Part shown: piece by piece, positions 1 to 5,433 of the stretch
Position numbering within the stretch: position 1 is the first letter of the stretch
Layout of the letters: every line of letters starts with the position of its first letter
Source: Chloroflexota bacterium
GTDB taxonomy: Bacteria > Chloroflexota > Dehalococcoidia > SAR202 > UBA11138
Direction of reading: 5' to 3'
DNA length: 8,027 nt
NCBI GenBank assembly: GCA_022566975.1
Contig: JADFHV010000091.1
Coordinates: 1-8,027, forward strand
The notes under the pieces: generated by a model
Databases searched by the model: none
Seen by the model: the letters and a program-made list of their open reading frames with translations, nothing else
Told to the model about the DNA's origin: nothing
Translations under genes and position numbers: made by a program

Positions 1-419
1 CCTCCGGCCCTGCGCATCTCGGGCACGGCGGCCCTGGTCCCAAGGAAGGCCCCCTTGGCGTGAACCTCCATCTGGCCGTCCCAGGTCTCTTCCGTCGTAT
101 CTTCGACGCCGGACCTCTCGCTGGTGCCGGCGTTGTTCACGAGCACGTCCAGCTTCCCGAAGGAGTCTACGGTGGTACGGACGGCGGCGGCCCAGTCGCT
201 CTCACTGGTGACGTCCAGGCGGATGAAGATGGCCTCGCCCCCGTTCTCGCGGATCTGTGACGCGGTCTTCTCGCCGGCCTCCACGTCGATGTCACCCAGG
301 ACCACCTTGGCGCCTTCCCGGGTGAACATCCACGCCGAGGCGCCGCCGAATCCCATGAGCTCTCCCCGGACCCCGTGGGCACCGCCGCTGATCAGCGCGA
401 CCTTTCCATCCAGTCTCAT
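1..419 (-). CDS. SDR family NAD(P)-dependent oxidoreductase, 3' end off the window
   Basis: The first 139 residues of a short-chain dehydrogenase are visible; the rest lies beyond base 1. Family members oxidise alcohols or reduce carbonyls with NAD(P)(H) on a Rossmann fold. Seen: start MRLDGKVALISGG, a glycine-rich cofactor loop (residues 11-29), an acidic residue after beta 2 (GDID, 42-45) that usually favours NAD, LDVT at 68-71, and NNAG at 95-98. The catalytic Ser and YxxxK are off the window. Two oddities: the glycine loop is about seven residues longer than the usual GGxxGxG spacing (VRGELMGFGG is inserted), and the Asn expected near 'vNxxG' in helix 4 is His120 (VHAKG). The ATG at 419 follows a purine-rich Shine-Dalgarno (GGTGGGAG, reading leftwards) and a strong -10 box. 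The substrate cannot be told. Confidence 0.9.
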   Translation of the reverse strand, partial: MRLDGKVALISGGAHGVRGELMGFGGASAWMFTREGAKVVLGDIDVEAGEKTASQIRENGGEAIFIRLDVTSESDWAAAVRTTVDSFGKLDVLVNNAGTSERSGVEDTTEETWDGQMEVHAKGAFLGTRAAVPEMRRAG

Positions 420-451
420 CGTAGCTCTCCCACCTCTCGCTACCGGCTGAG

Positions 452-463
452 ATTATAACAGGA
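452..463 (-). promoter_or_regulatory. Extended -10 promoter for the SDR gene
   Basis: Read on the minus strand this is CTGTTATAAT. It contains a perfect TATAAT (452-457) preceded by TG and one base, which is the extended -10 form known to work without a good -35. No good TTGACA match lies 15-18 bases upstream. Transcription would begin near 445, giving a leader of about 26 bases before the SDR ATG at 419. Confidence 0.5.
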
Positions 464-510
464 GCAACGGAGTCCGAAGGCGTGAGTGGCTCCGAGGCGC
501 TGTCGCCCAT

Positions 511-520
511 CTGTTATATG
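511..520 (+). promoter_or_regulatory. Possible extended -10 for the hydrolase gene
   Basis: CTGTTATATG shares CTGTTATA with the minus-strand box at 452-463 and also has TG one base before a TATA-like hexamer (515-520, 4 of 6 to TATAAT). No clear -35 is seen. A start near 527 would exclude the TTG codon at 522 and favour the ATG at 552. This call is weak. Confidence 0.25.
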
Positions 521-551
521 ATTGGCGCGGGAGGCGACACAGCGGCACCCG

Positions 552-1406
552 ATGAGAGACACTCTCATGTCGGCGGCAAGAAGCATCGCGCTGGCGCTCG
601 TGCTGCTGGCGCTCCTCGGACTCGTAGCAAGGCAGATGAAGTTGCTTGACAGGTATTTCATATTCTTCCCCGAACGCGAGCTGGTGCGGACCCCGGGCGA
701 CGTTGACGTGGAGTACGAGGAGGCCTTCTTTTCGACTTCCGACGGCGTGCGGCTGCATGGATGGTTCGTCCCTTCTCAGAGCGACACGACACTGGTCTGG
801 TTTCATGGCAACGCCGGCAACATCAGCCACCGGCTGGAAAACCTGCTCATGCTGCGCCACACGCTGGGACTCGACATCTTCATCTTCGACTACCGCGGGT
901 ACGGGATGAGTGAGGGCTCGCCGTCGGAGAAGGGCATGTACCGGGACGCCGAGGCCGCGCTCGAGTACGTGGGCCGGCGGTCGGCTCCTGGCGAGGACCG
1001 ACGCCTGGTGCTCTTCGGTCGCTCGTTGGGCGCCGCCGTCGCCGTGGAGATGGCCACCCGACACCAGGTCGATGCCTTAGTCCTCGAATCGCCCTTCAGG
1101 TCCGTCCGCCTGATGGCCGGACGGGTCTACCCCTTCCTGCCGTCCGCGCTTCTGACAGCCCCCTTCCAGTCGCGATTCGACTCGCTCTCCAAAATCGGCC
1201 GGGTCAACAGCCCGGTCATGGTCCTGCACGGGGACATGGACGACATCGTGCCCCTTGAGGAAGGGCAGAAGCTATACGAGGCCGCGAACGAGCCCAAACG
1301 CTTCTACACCATAGAGGGCGCGGGCCATAACGACACCTACGTCCTGGGCGGCAGCGCCTACTTCGACGCCCTGAAGGCCTTCATCGAGGACCCCACGGGT
1401 GAGTGA
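552..1406 (+). CDS. Membrane-anchored alpha/beta hydrolase (BEM46/ABHD13-like)
   Basis: A 284-residue serine hydrolase of the alpha/beta fold, probably anchored to the membrane by one N-terminal helix (residues about 11-26, hydrophobic Leu/Ala/Val). Seen: oxyanion segment HGNAGN (85-90), FDYRGYG (112-118), nucleophile elbow GRSLG with Ser158, acid Asp230 in HGDMDD, and His259 in GAGHND, so the triad is complete. Members of this group hydrolyse esters or amides; the substrate is not evident. An in-frame TTG at 522 would add ten residues. I prefer the ATG at 552 because GGGAGG lies at 529-534 and a possible -10 box covers 515-520; the ATG at 567 is also possible. The gene is divergent from the SDR gene and is followed by about 140 bases without a gene. 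Confidence 0.88.
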   Translation: MRDTLMSAARSIALALVLLALLGLVARQMKLLDRYFIFFPERELVRTPGDVDVEYEEAFFSTSDGVRLHGWFVPSQSDTTLVWFHGNAGNISHRLENLLMLRHTLGLDIFIFDYRGYGMSEGSPSEKGMYRDAEAALEYVGRRSAPGEDRRLVLFGRSLGAAVAVEMATRHQVDALVLESPFRSVRLMAGRVYPFLPSALLTAPFQSRFDSLSKIGRVNSPVMVLHGDMDDIVPLEEGQKLYEAANEPKRFYTIEGAGHNDTYVLGGSAYFDALKAFIEDPTGE

Positions 1407-1443
1407 TCGCGCAGGGTCTGAGGCGGACCGCATGGCAGGATAC

Positions 1444-1470
1444 GTAGGGGTGCACGCCCGTGCGCCCTAC
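1444..1470. repeat. REP-like palindrome, copy 1
   Basis: An imperfect inverted repeat starting GTAGGG and ending CCCTAC. Inner arms TGCACG and CGTGCG (one T/G pair) are separated by CC. It has the same end sequence as the palindromes at 3617, 4058, 5369 and 5434 but different inner arms. It lies 38 bases after the hydrolase stop and before the TTGACA promoter of the next gene. Confidence 0.6.
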
Positions 1471-1484
1471 ACGTCAGGCCCCTA

Positions 1485-1514
1485 TTGACAACCGCGGGAC
1501 GGCCACCTTAGTGT
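1485..1514 (+). promoter_or_regulatory. Sigma70-type promoter for the LLM oxidoreductase
   Basis: A perfect -35 TTGACA (1485-1490) is followed after 18 bases by TAGTGT (1509-1514), which keeps the TA....T pattern of a -10. Transcription would start near 1521, giving a leader of about 25 bases with the AAAGGA ribosome site at 1534-1539. Confidence 0.45.
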
Positions 1515-1545
1515 GGTGACCTCCTTCCCGCCGAAAGGACAGACC

Positions 1546-2496
1546 ATGGAGTTCGGATTCGGAGCGCCTACCCGGGGACCGCTGGCCACGCCTGAGAATC
1601 TCTCGACGCTGGCTCAGAAGGGCCAGGAGCTGGGCTTCGGCATCGTCACTGTAAGCGACCACGTGGTCGTACCGACGAACATCGCGTCACGCTACCCATA
1701 TTCGGAGACCGGAGAGTTTCCTGGCAGAGCCGGGCAGTACCTGGAGCAGCTCACGTCCCTCGCGTTTCTGGCCGGCCAGACATCGGACCTACGGCTGCTT
1801 ACCTCGGTGATGGTCCTGCCGCACCGCGCACCCGTCCTGACCGCCAAGATGCTGGCGACCATAGACGTGCTCTCCGGCGGCCGGCTCATCGTCGGCTGCG
1901 GCATGGGCTGGATGCGAGAGGAGTTCGAGGCCCTGGGAGCGCCGCCCTACGACGAGCGTGGCGCGGTGGGCGACGAATACCTGCGCATCTTCAAAGAGCT
2001 TTGGACCAGCGACAACCCGTCGTTCGAGGGCAAGTACGCCAGTTTTTCTGACATCGGGTTCGAGCCTAAGCCTATACAGAAGAATCCGCCCATCTGGATC
2101 GGCGGCGAGAGCCCTCCCGCACTCCGCCGGGTGGCCCAGCTTGGAGACGCCTGGTACCCCATCGGGAATAACCCGCGACACCCCGTGGGGGATCCGGAGC
2201 AGTTCGCCGAATACGTCCAGAGGATTCACCGGTACGCCGAGGCCGCGGACCGGGACCCATCCGAGATCGACCTAGCCTACAGCGCCGGATGGTACAACGA
2301 CCGGGAGGCGCGCATCATCGACGGCCGGAGGCAGCTGTTCACGGGCACTCCTGAGCAGGTCGCCGGGGACATTACGGCATTCGAGGAGGTCGGAGTCAGG
2401 CACATGATGATGGGCTTCCAGGCCGACACGCTCAGAGATACCCTTGATCGCATGGAGCGCTTCGCCAACGACGTCAAGCCACTGACTGAACGGTAG
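1546..2496 (+). CDS. LLM class oxidoreductase, probably F420-dependent
   Basis: A 316-residue luciferase-like monooxygenase (TIM barrel) protein. Seen: start MEFGFGAPTRG, SDHVVVP (37-43), TSVMVLPHRAP (86-96), and the signature GGRLIVGCGMGWMREEFEALG spanning 111-131, which is typical of the F420-dependent subfamily. It also has PPIWIGGESPPALRR (181-195) with LGDAW after it. Enzymes of this group transfer hydride between F420 (or FMN) and an organic substrate; which substrate and which flavin are not visible. The ATG at 1546 is chosen because AAAGGA (1534-1539) is six bases upstream and MEFGFG matches family starts. The in-frame GTG at 1513 falls inside the proposed promoter. The next gene follows on the same strand after 82 bases and could be co-transcribed. 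Confidence 0.9.
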   Translation: MEFGFGAPTRGPLATPENLSTLAQKGQELGFGIVTVSDHVVVPTNIASRYPYSETGEFPGRAGQYLEQLTSLAFLAGQTSDLRLLTSVMVLPHRAPVLTAKMLATIDVLSGGRLIVGCGMGWMREEFEALGAPPYDERGAVGDEYLRIFKELWTSDNPSFEGKYASFSDIGFEPKPIQKNPPIWIGGESPPALRRVAQLGDAWYPIGNNPRHPVGDPEQFAEYVQRIHRYAEAADRDPSEIDLAYSAGWYNDREARIIDGRRQLFTGTPEQVAGDITAFEEVGVRHMMMGFQADTLRDTLDRMERFANDVKPLTER

Positions 2497-2578
2497 AACA
2501 AGCTGACGGGCCACATCTGAGCCCCATAGCCGAGGGGGTGGGGTACCTGAGTCCGGGCAAACGCCGTGGAGGGAGAAC

Positions 2579-3619
2579 GTGAAAGCGGTCTACATAACCG
2601 AGCACGGCGGGCCGGAGGTCCTGACCTACGGCGAGGTCCCCGACCCCGTCATAGGCCCGCTGGACGTCAAGGTCCGGGTGAGGGCCTGCGCCGTCAACCG
2701 GCTGGACATCTTCTCCCGCGAGGGCGTCCGGGGTACCCGCCGCACCTTCGACGGGCCGCACGTCCTGGGGGAGGACGTCGCCGGAGACGTTGTGGAGATG
2801 GGCGATGGGGTGACGGAGGTCAATGTCGGCGACCGGGTGGTCGTGAACCCCATCGTGACCTGCGGCCAGTGCAGGTTTTGCGTTGCGGGCGAGACGGAGT
2901 TCTGCGTCCGGGCGCGCGTGCTCGGCGCCGCCTTCAACGGTGGATATGCCGAATTCGTGGCTGTACCCGCTACGAATGTCATCGTCCTGCCCGACCCGGT
3001 CTCCTACGAGCAGGCCGCTTCGCTGCCCACGGTCTTCCTGCCCTGCTGGTCGATCATGGTCCGCAAGGGCGAGCTGAAGCCCTGGGAGACCGCGCTGGTC
3101 CTATCGGCCTCCAGCGGTGTGGGGACGGCCGCCATCCAGGTCGCCAAGAACGTGATCGGCGCCAGGGTCATCGCCACCACCAGCACCGAGGAAAAGGCCT
3201 CGAAGGCGAGAGAGTTGGGCGCGGACGAGGTCATCAACTACAGCGAAGAGGACATAGCTGAGAGGGTGAAGGAGCTGACCGACGGGCGCGGCGTCGACCT
3301 GGTGCTGGACCACGTGGGCGCAGACTTCTGGCAGGCGGCCACGGCCTCACTGGCGCCCGGAGGCCGCCACGGCATCTGCGGCGTTACCTCCGGCTACCGA
3401 GCGGAGCTGCAGATGGGCCAGATGTTCCTCAAGCACCAGACTGTCTTCGGCGTCTTCATGGGACGAGGGGAGGACCTGCGCCAGATCGTGCATCTGGCCG
3501 GTAGAGGCACCATACGCGGCATCATCCACGAGACCTTCCCCCTGAAGGACGCCGCCAAAGCCCACCAGACGATGGAGTCCCGCAACTTCTTCGGCAAGCT
3601 GGTCCTTACGGTGCCATAG
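2579..3619 (+). CDS. MDR superfamily (zinc-type alcohol dehydrogenase/quinone oxidoreductase-like) dehydrogenase
   Basis: A 346-residue medium-chain dehydrogenase/reductase. The N-terminal GroES-like domain carries Cys95, Cys98, Cys101 and Cys109 (CX2CX2CX7C), the structural-zinc lobe. The catalytic zinc ligands appear to be missing: Asn40 and Glu65 occupy the places of the usual Cys and His (AVNRLD; LGEDVAG), as in zinc-independent quinone reductases. The Rossmann domain has SASSGVGTAAIQVAK (176-190), then a possible 2'-phosphate region ATTSTEEK, LGADEVINY and DLVLDHVG. It probably reduces or oxidises a small carbonyl compound with NAD(P)H; the substrate is unknown. The GTG start is supported by GGAGGGAG at 2568-2575. 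The stop TAG is the first three bases of a palindromic repeat, and the last 42 bases of the gene recur at 4019-4060. Confidence 0.9.
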   Translation: MKAVYITEHGGPEVLTYGEVPDPVIGPLDVKVRVRACAVNRLDIFSREGVRGTRRTFDGPHVLGEDVAGDVVEMGDGVTEVNVGDRVVVNPIVTCGQCRFCVAGETEFCVRARVLGAAFNGGYAEFVAVPATNVIVLPDPVSYEQAASLPTVFLPCWSIMVRKGELKPWETALVLSASSGVGTAAIQVAKNVIGARVIATTSTEEKASKARELGADEVINYSEEDIAERVKELTDGRGVDLVLDHVGADFWQAATASLAPGGRHGICGVTSGYRAELQMGQMFLKHQTVFGVFMGRGEDLRQIVHLAGRGTIRGIIHETFPLKDAAKAHQTMESRNFFGKLVLTVP

Positions 3620-3643
3620 CGCCACGGCATGCCGTGCCCCTAC
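3578..3643 (+). repeat. Direct repeat, copy A: MDR gene end plus palindrome
   Basis: Bases 3578-3619 (last 13 codons and stop of the MDR gene) match 4019-4060 with two differences in 42 and a 31-base exact core (3589-3619 with 4030-4060). The match continues through the palindrome to the CCCCTAC at 3643 and 4085. The two copies are 441 bases apart and bracket hicB and the hicA relic. Confidence 0.9.
3617..3643. repeat. REP-like palindrome, copy 2 (contains the MDR stop codon)
   Basis: It begins with TAG (the stop codon of the upstream gene) and ends CCCCTAC. Bases 3623-3636 form a perfect 14-base palindrome, CACGGCATGCCGTG. The outer arms match at 9 of 11 positions. A truncated echo, TATGCCGTGC-TACC, follows at 3655-3667. 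Confidence 0.75.
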
Positions 3644-3654
3644 AGGTATTGGCT

Positions 3655-3670
3655 TATGCCGTGCTACCAT
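3655..3670 (+). promoter_or_regulatory. Half palindrome forming a possible hicB promoter
   Basis: TATGCCGTGCTACC resembles the right half of the palindrome just upstream, lacking CCC. Within it, TGCTACCAT (3662-3670) fits an extended -10 pattern (TGnTACCAT) that would start transcription about ten bases before the hicB GTG. No good -35 is seen. Confidence 0.2.
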
Positions 3671-3687
3671 CTAGACGGGGGTGAGCA

Positions 3688-3981
3688 GTGGCCCTGTCAA
3701 AAGTTAAGGTGTTTTCCCTTTCCAGCTATCTGGAAGCTGCGCTCAAGTTAGCTGAGTATGAGCGGGACGACGATGGCGTGGTTATCGCCACCGTTCCATC
3801 TGCTCCAGGCTTCTTCGCCCAGGGCGACACCCACGAGGAGGCCCGAGCAAACCTGGAGGACGTCATAGAGGGCAACGTTCTCCTGGCCCTACAGCTAGGA
3901 TGGGAGGTCCCACCGGTCCCCGGAGTGAACATTAAGGAACGGGATGTCGAGACTGACTCCGCTCAGAGCGATCATCCTTGA
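3688..3981 (+). CDS. hicB: HicB-like antitoxin, solitary
   Basis: A 97-residue protein of the HicB/UPF0150-like fold. Seen: SSYLEAALKLAEYE near the start, then VVIATVPSAPGFFAQGDTHEEA (about residues 30-52), ANLEDVIEGNVLLALQLGW, and VPPVPGV, the order found in HicB partial-RNase-H-like domains of two-gene HicBA modules. HicB neutralises the mRNA-cleaving toxin HicA and usually represses its own operon. No C-terminal DNA-binding domain is evident. The GTG at 3688 follows GGGGGTGAG (3677-3685). The last few codons overlap the hicA relic in another frame, so the tail DSAQSDHP is probably read into former hicA sequence. The gene sits between two copies of a 66-base direct repeat. Confidence 0.75.
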   Translation: MALSKVKVFSLSSYLEAALKLAEYERDDDGVVIATVPSAPGFFAQGDTHEEARANLEDVIEGNVLLALQLGWEVPPVPGVNIKERDVETDSAQSDHP

Positions 3982-4018
3982 AGCTGGGATCAGCCGAGAG
4001 GATTGGAACAGGTTATAG
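3944..4018 (+). pseudogene. hicA toxin relic with internal deletion
   Basis: In the frame next to hicB, an ATG at 3944 opens a 24-codon reading frame beginning MSRLTP and continuing LRAIILEAGISREDWNRL to TAG at 4016-4018. The second part resembles the C-terminal helix of HicA toxins (LLRxILRxAGISxEEW), and MSRLTP resembles their N-terminus. The dsRBD-like core with the catalytic His in GSH or GRH would lie between the two parts and is absent. Position directly after hicB supports the reading. Similarity was judged by eye over about 20 residues. Confidence 0.55.
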
Positions 4019-4085
4019 TCCCGCACCTGCTTCGGCAAGCTGGTCCTTACGGTGCCATAGGGGCACGGGCATGCCGTGCCCCTAC
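4019..4085 (+). repeat. Direct repeat, copy B: orphan MDR gene tail plus palindrome
   Basis: It begins immediately after the hicA relic stop. It reads in frame as SRTCFGKLVLTVP then TAG, against SRNFFGKLVLTVP at the true gene end. The two base differences from copy A both change an amino acid. No upstream part of the MDR gene is present, so this is a duplicated tail and not a gene. Confidence 0.88.
4058..4085. repeat. REP-like palindrome, copy 3
   Basis: TAGGGGCACGG (4058-4068) and CCGTGCCCCTA (4074-4084) are a perfect 11-base inverted repeat around GCATG. It is the best-preserved member of the family in this window. Confidence 0.8.
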
Positions 4086-4112
4086 CAGGCCAGAATCCCC
4101 GGACCTGAGTCT

Positions 4113-4211
4113 CTAGCCACCCAACAGGGCGGCGGCCGCAATGCTGCTCCCACCGATGTCCAGCGCGAGGTAGCGTGCCGGCGACGCTGTAGAAGGGCTG
4201 TTGGTGGCCAT
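4113..4211 (-). pseudogene. ROK-family N-terminal stub
   Basis: The minus strand reads 32 codons from ATG at 4211 to TAG at 4113-4115: MATNSPSTASPA followed by RYLALDIGGSSIAAAALLGG. The segment YLALDIGG(S/T) followed by small hydrophobics is the phosphate-binding start of ROK sugar kinases and related ASKHA proteins. Nothing recognisable as ROK follows; the reading frame stops, and the duplicated MDR tail and palindrome lie 28 bases further on. No clear ribosome site precedes the ATG. It lies 27 bases downstream of the 2-hydroxyacid dehydrogenase gene on the same strand, so it may once have been the next gene of that operon. It could be a chance match, since only about 12 residues are diagnostic. 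Confidence 0.45.
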
Positions 4212-4217
4212 TAAGAC

Positions 4218-4241
4218 GTGGGCACGGGGTCACGTGCCCTA
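4218..4241. repeat. REP-like palindrome, copy 4 (contains the 2-hydroxyacid dehydrogenase stop)
   Basis: GGGCACG (4220-4226) and CGTGCCC (4233-4239) form a seven-base stem with a six-base loop, followed by TA. On the minus strand the element begins TAGGGCACG, and that TAG is the stop codon of the dehydrogenase at 4239. Confidence 0.65.
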
Positions 4242-5255
4242 GACGCTGGTTGCCGGCGCTCGGGTTGGGATCTGGGCACGCACCTCTGGGTTGACCAGCG
4301 ACATCGGCCACCTCCCGTTCAGTATCCTGGCGGCCTCCTGGCCGATCTGGATAGGCGCCGCATCCCGCGACGCGACCGACCCACCGGCCGAGTGAGGGGT
4401 GACCATCACGTTGTCCATGGACAGGAGCGGGTTGTCGGCGGGCGTAGGCTCCACCTCGAAAACGTCCAGGCCGGCGCCGGCCAGCTCGCCGCTTTGGAGC
4501 GCCTTGATGAGGGCCTGCTCGTCGATGGTCGGCCCTCGGCAGGTGTTGATGATGAACGCCGTCGGCTTCATCGCCTTGAAAAAAGACCCTCCCACGAGCT
4601 TCCGTGTATGCGGGTTGAGCGGCAGGTGGACCGAGACATAGTCCGAGCGTCGGGCCAGCTCCTCCAAACTCGATACTAGCTCCACCCTGTACTCCTTGGC
4701 GGTCCACGGCTCGATGAACGGGTCGTATGCGATCACCTCCAGGCCGAAGACCTTGGCCTTCCGGGCCGTCGCCCGGGCGATGTTGCCCAGGCCGATCAGT
4801 CCTAGCGTCTGGCCGTCTATGGCCCCCATGGACCCGATATCGGTCCTCGTGTCCCCACCCCAACGGCCGGCCCTTACCACGTCATTGAGGATGGTCAGCT
4901 TCTTGGCGCAGGCGAGCAGGAGCATGATGGCGTGGTTGGACACCTCCTCGGTGCAGAAGCCGGCGGTGTTGACCAACATGACGCTCTTGTCGGTCGCTGC
5001 CTCATCGTCGATGCGGTCAAAGCCGTGGCCGAAGCTCACGATGGCCTTGGCAGTGTCTATCTCCTCTATCACGGCCCGCGGCATGGGCACGCCCTGGTTA
5101 ATAACGACGTCGGCGCCCTTGATGGCCTCGATCGTCTCGCCGTCGCTCCTGCAGACATGGACGTCCATCTCGTAGTCCAGCCCCGCTAGCTGCTGCTCCA
5201 CGAGACTGACGTCGGTCTCCCCTCTTGTGATGAACGATATCTTCTGAGTGGCCAA
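4239..5255 (-). CDS. D-2-hydroxyacid dehydrogenase, CtBP-like
   Basis: A complete 338-residue NAD-dependent D-isomer-specific 2-hydroxyacid dehydrogenase. Seen: N-terminal catalytic half with VSFGHGFDRID (73-83) and VSNHAIMLLL (105-114); Rossmann motif LGLIGLGNIARATARK (151-166, with Ala at the third glycine, as in C-terminal-binding-protein-like relatives); acidic YDPF after beta 2; and the catalytic set Arg240 (NTCRGP), Glu269 (DVFEVEP) and His288 (TPHSAGG). It interconverts a 2-oxoacid and a D-2-hydroxyacid; the exact acid is unknown. The start is TTG at 5255, supported by GGGAGGA five bases upstream; the next Met is residue 30, inside the domain. A separate -10 box lies at 5321-5326, so it need not depend on the glutamine synthetase transcript. 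Its stop codon belongs to a palindrome. Confidence 0.92.
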   Translation of the reverse strand: MATQKISFITRGETDVSLVEQQLAGLDYEMDVHVCRSDGETIEAIKGADVVINQGVPMPRAVIEEIDTAKAIVSFGHGFDRIDDEAATDKSVMLVNTAGFCTEEVSNHAIMLLLACAKKLTILNDVVRAGRWGGDTRTDIGSMGAIDGQTLGLIGLGNIARATARKAKVFGLEVIAYDPFIEPWTAKEYRVELVSSLEELARRSDYVSVHLPLNPHTRKLVGGSFFKAMKPTAFIINTCRGPTIDEQALIKALQSGELAGAGLDVFEVEPTPADNPLLSMDNVMVTPHSAGGSVASRDAAPIQIGQEAARILNGRWPMSLVNPEVRAQIPTRAPATSV

Positions 5256-5320
5256 TGTTGTCCTCCCGGGGTTGAAGTATGCGCCATGAATCCTGAGACG
5301 CAGGCAAAAACGCAGGGCGT

Positions 5321-5350
5321 ATTATACCCGAAGGCGTGGGTCCCTACGAA
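5321..5350 (-). promoter_or_regulatory. Promoter for the 2-hydroxyacid dehydrogenase
   Basis: Read leftwards, a perfect TATAAT lies at 5321-5326, with a weak -35 candidate TTCGTA (5345-5350) 18 bases upstream. Transcription would begin near 5314, about 59 bases before the TTG start. Confidence 0.5.
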
Positions 5351-5368
5351 GAGCGATGCCACGAGTCC

Positions 5369-5394
5369 GTAGGGGCGGACCTATGTGTCCGCCC
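5369..5394. repeat. REP-like palindrome, copy 5
   Basis: It starts GTAGG. GGGCGGAC (5373-5380) pairs with GTCCGCCC (5387-5394) around the loop CTATGT. It shares the GTAGGGG end with the other copies, but the inner arm is different. Confidence 0.7.
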
Positions 5395-5433
5395 AGCCGG
5401 GGCGGGGCCGCGGTGTAAGACACATGCAGGGGT

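Noticed and set aside
453..1064. A 203-codon minus-strand frame across the hydrolase start
   Set aside because: His/Arg/Gln-rich shadow opposite a convincing hydrolase with full catalytic triad.
2522..2543. CCCCA...TGGGG inverted repeat between the LLM and MDR genes as a terminator
   Set aside because: Only five pairs with a 12-base loop and no T-run; expected by chance in this base composition.
3578..4085. The direct repeats around hicB read as a transposon or integron cassette
   Set aside because: No transposase, integrase or terminal inverted repeats; the repeats are a gene tail plus palindrome. A recombination or repeat-copying origin is simpler.
3978..4214. A 78-codon plus-strand frame directly after hicB, at first a candidate hicA
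   Set aside because: Its product has no HicA features and runs through the MDR tail copy and palindrome in the wrong frame. The HicA-like residues are in the 3944-4018 frame instead.
3895..4863. A 322-codon open frame on the minus strand
   Set aside because: It overlaps the 2-hydroxyacid dehydrogenase and hicB in another frame; its product is low-complexity Gly/Arg/Pro without family motifs, a typical shadow in GC-rich DNA.
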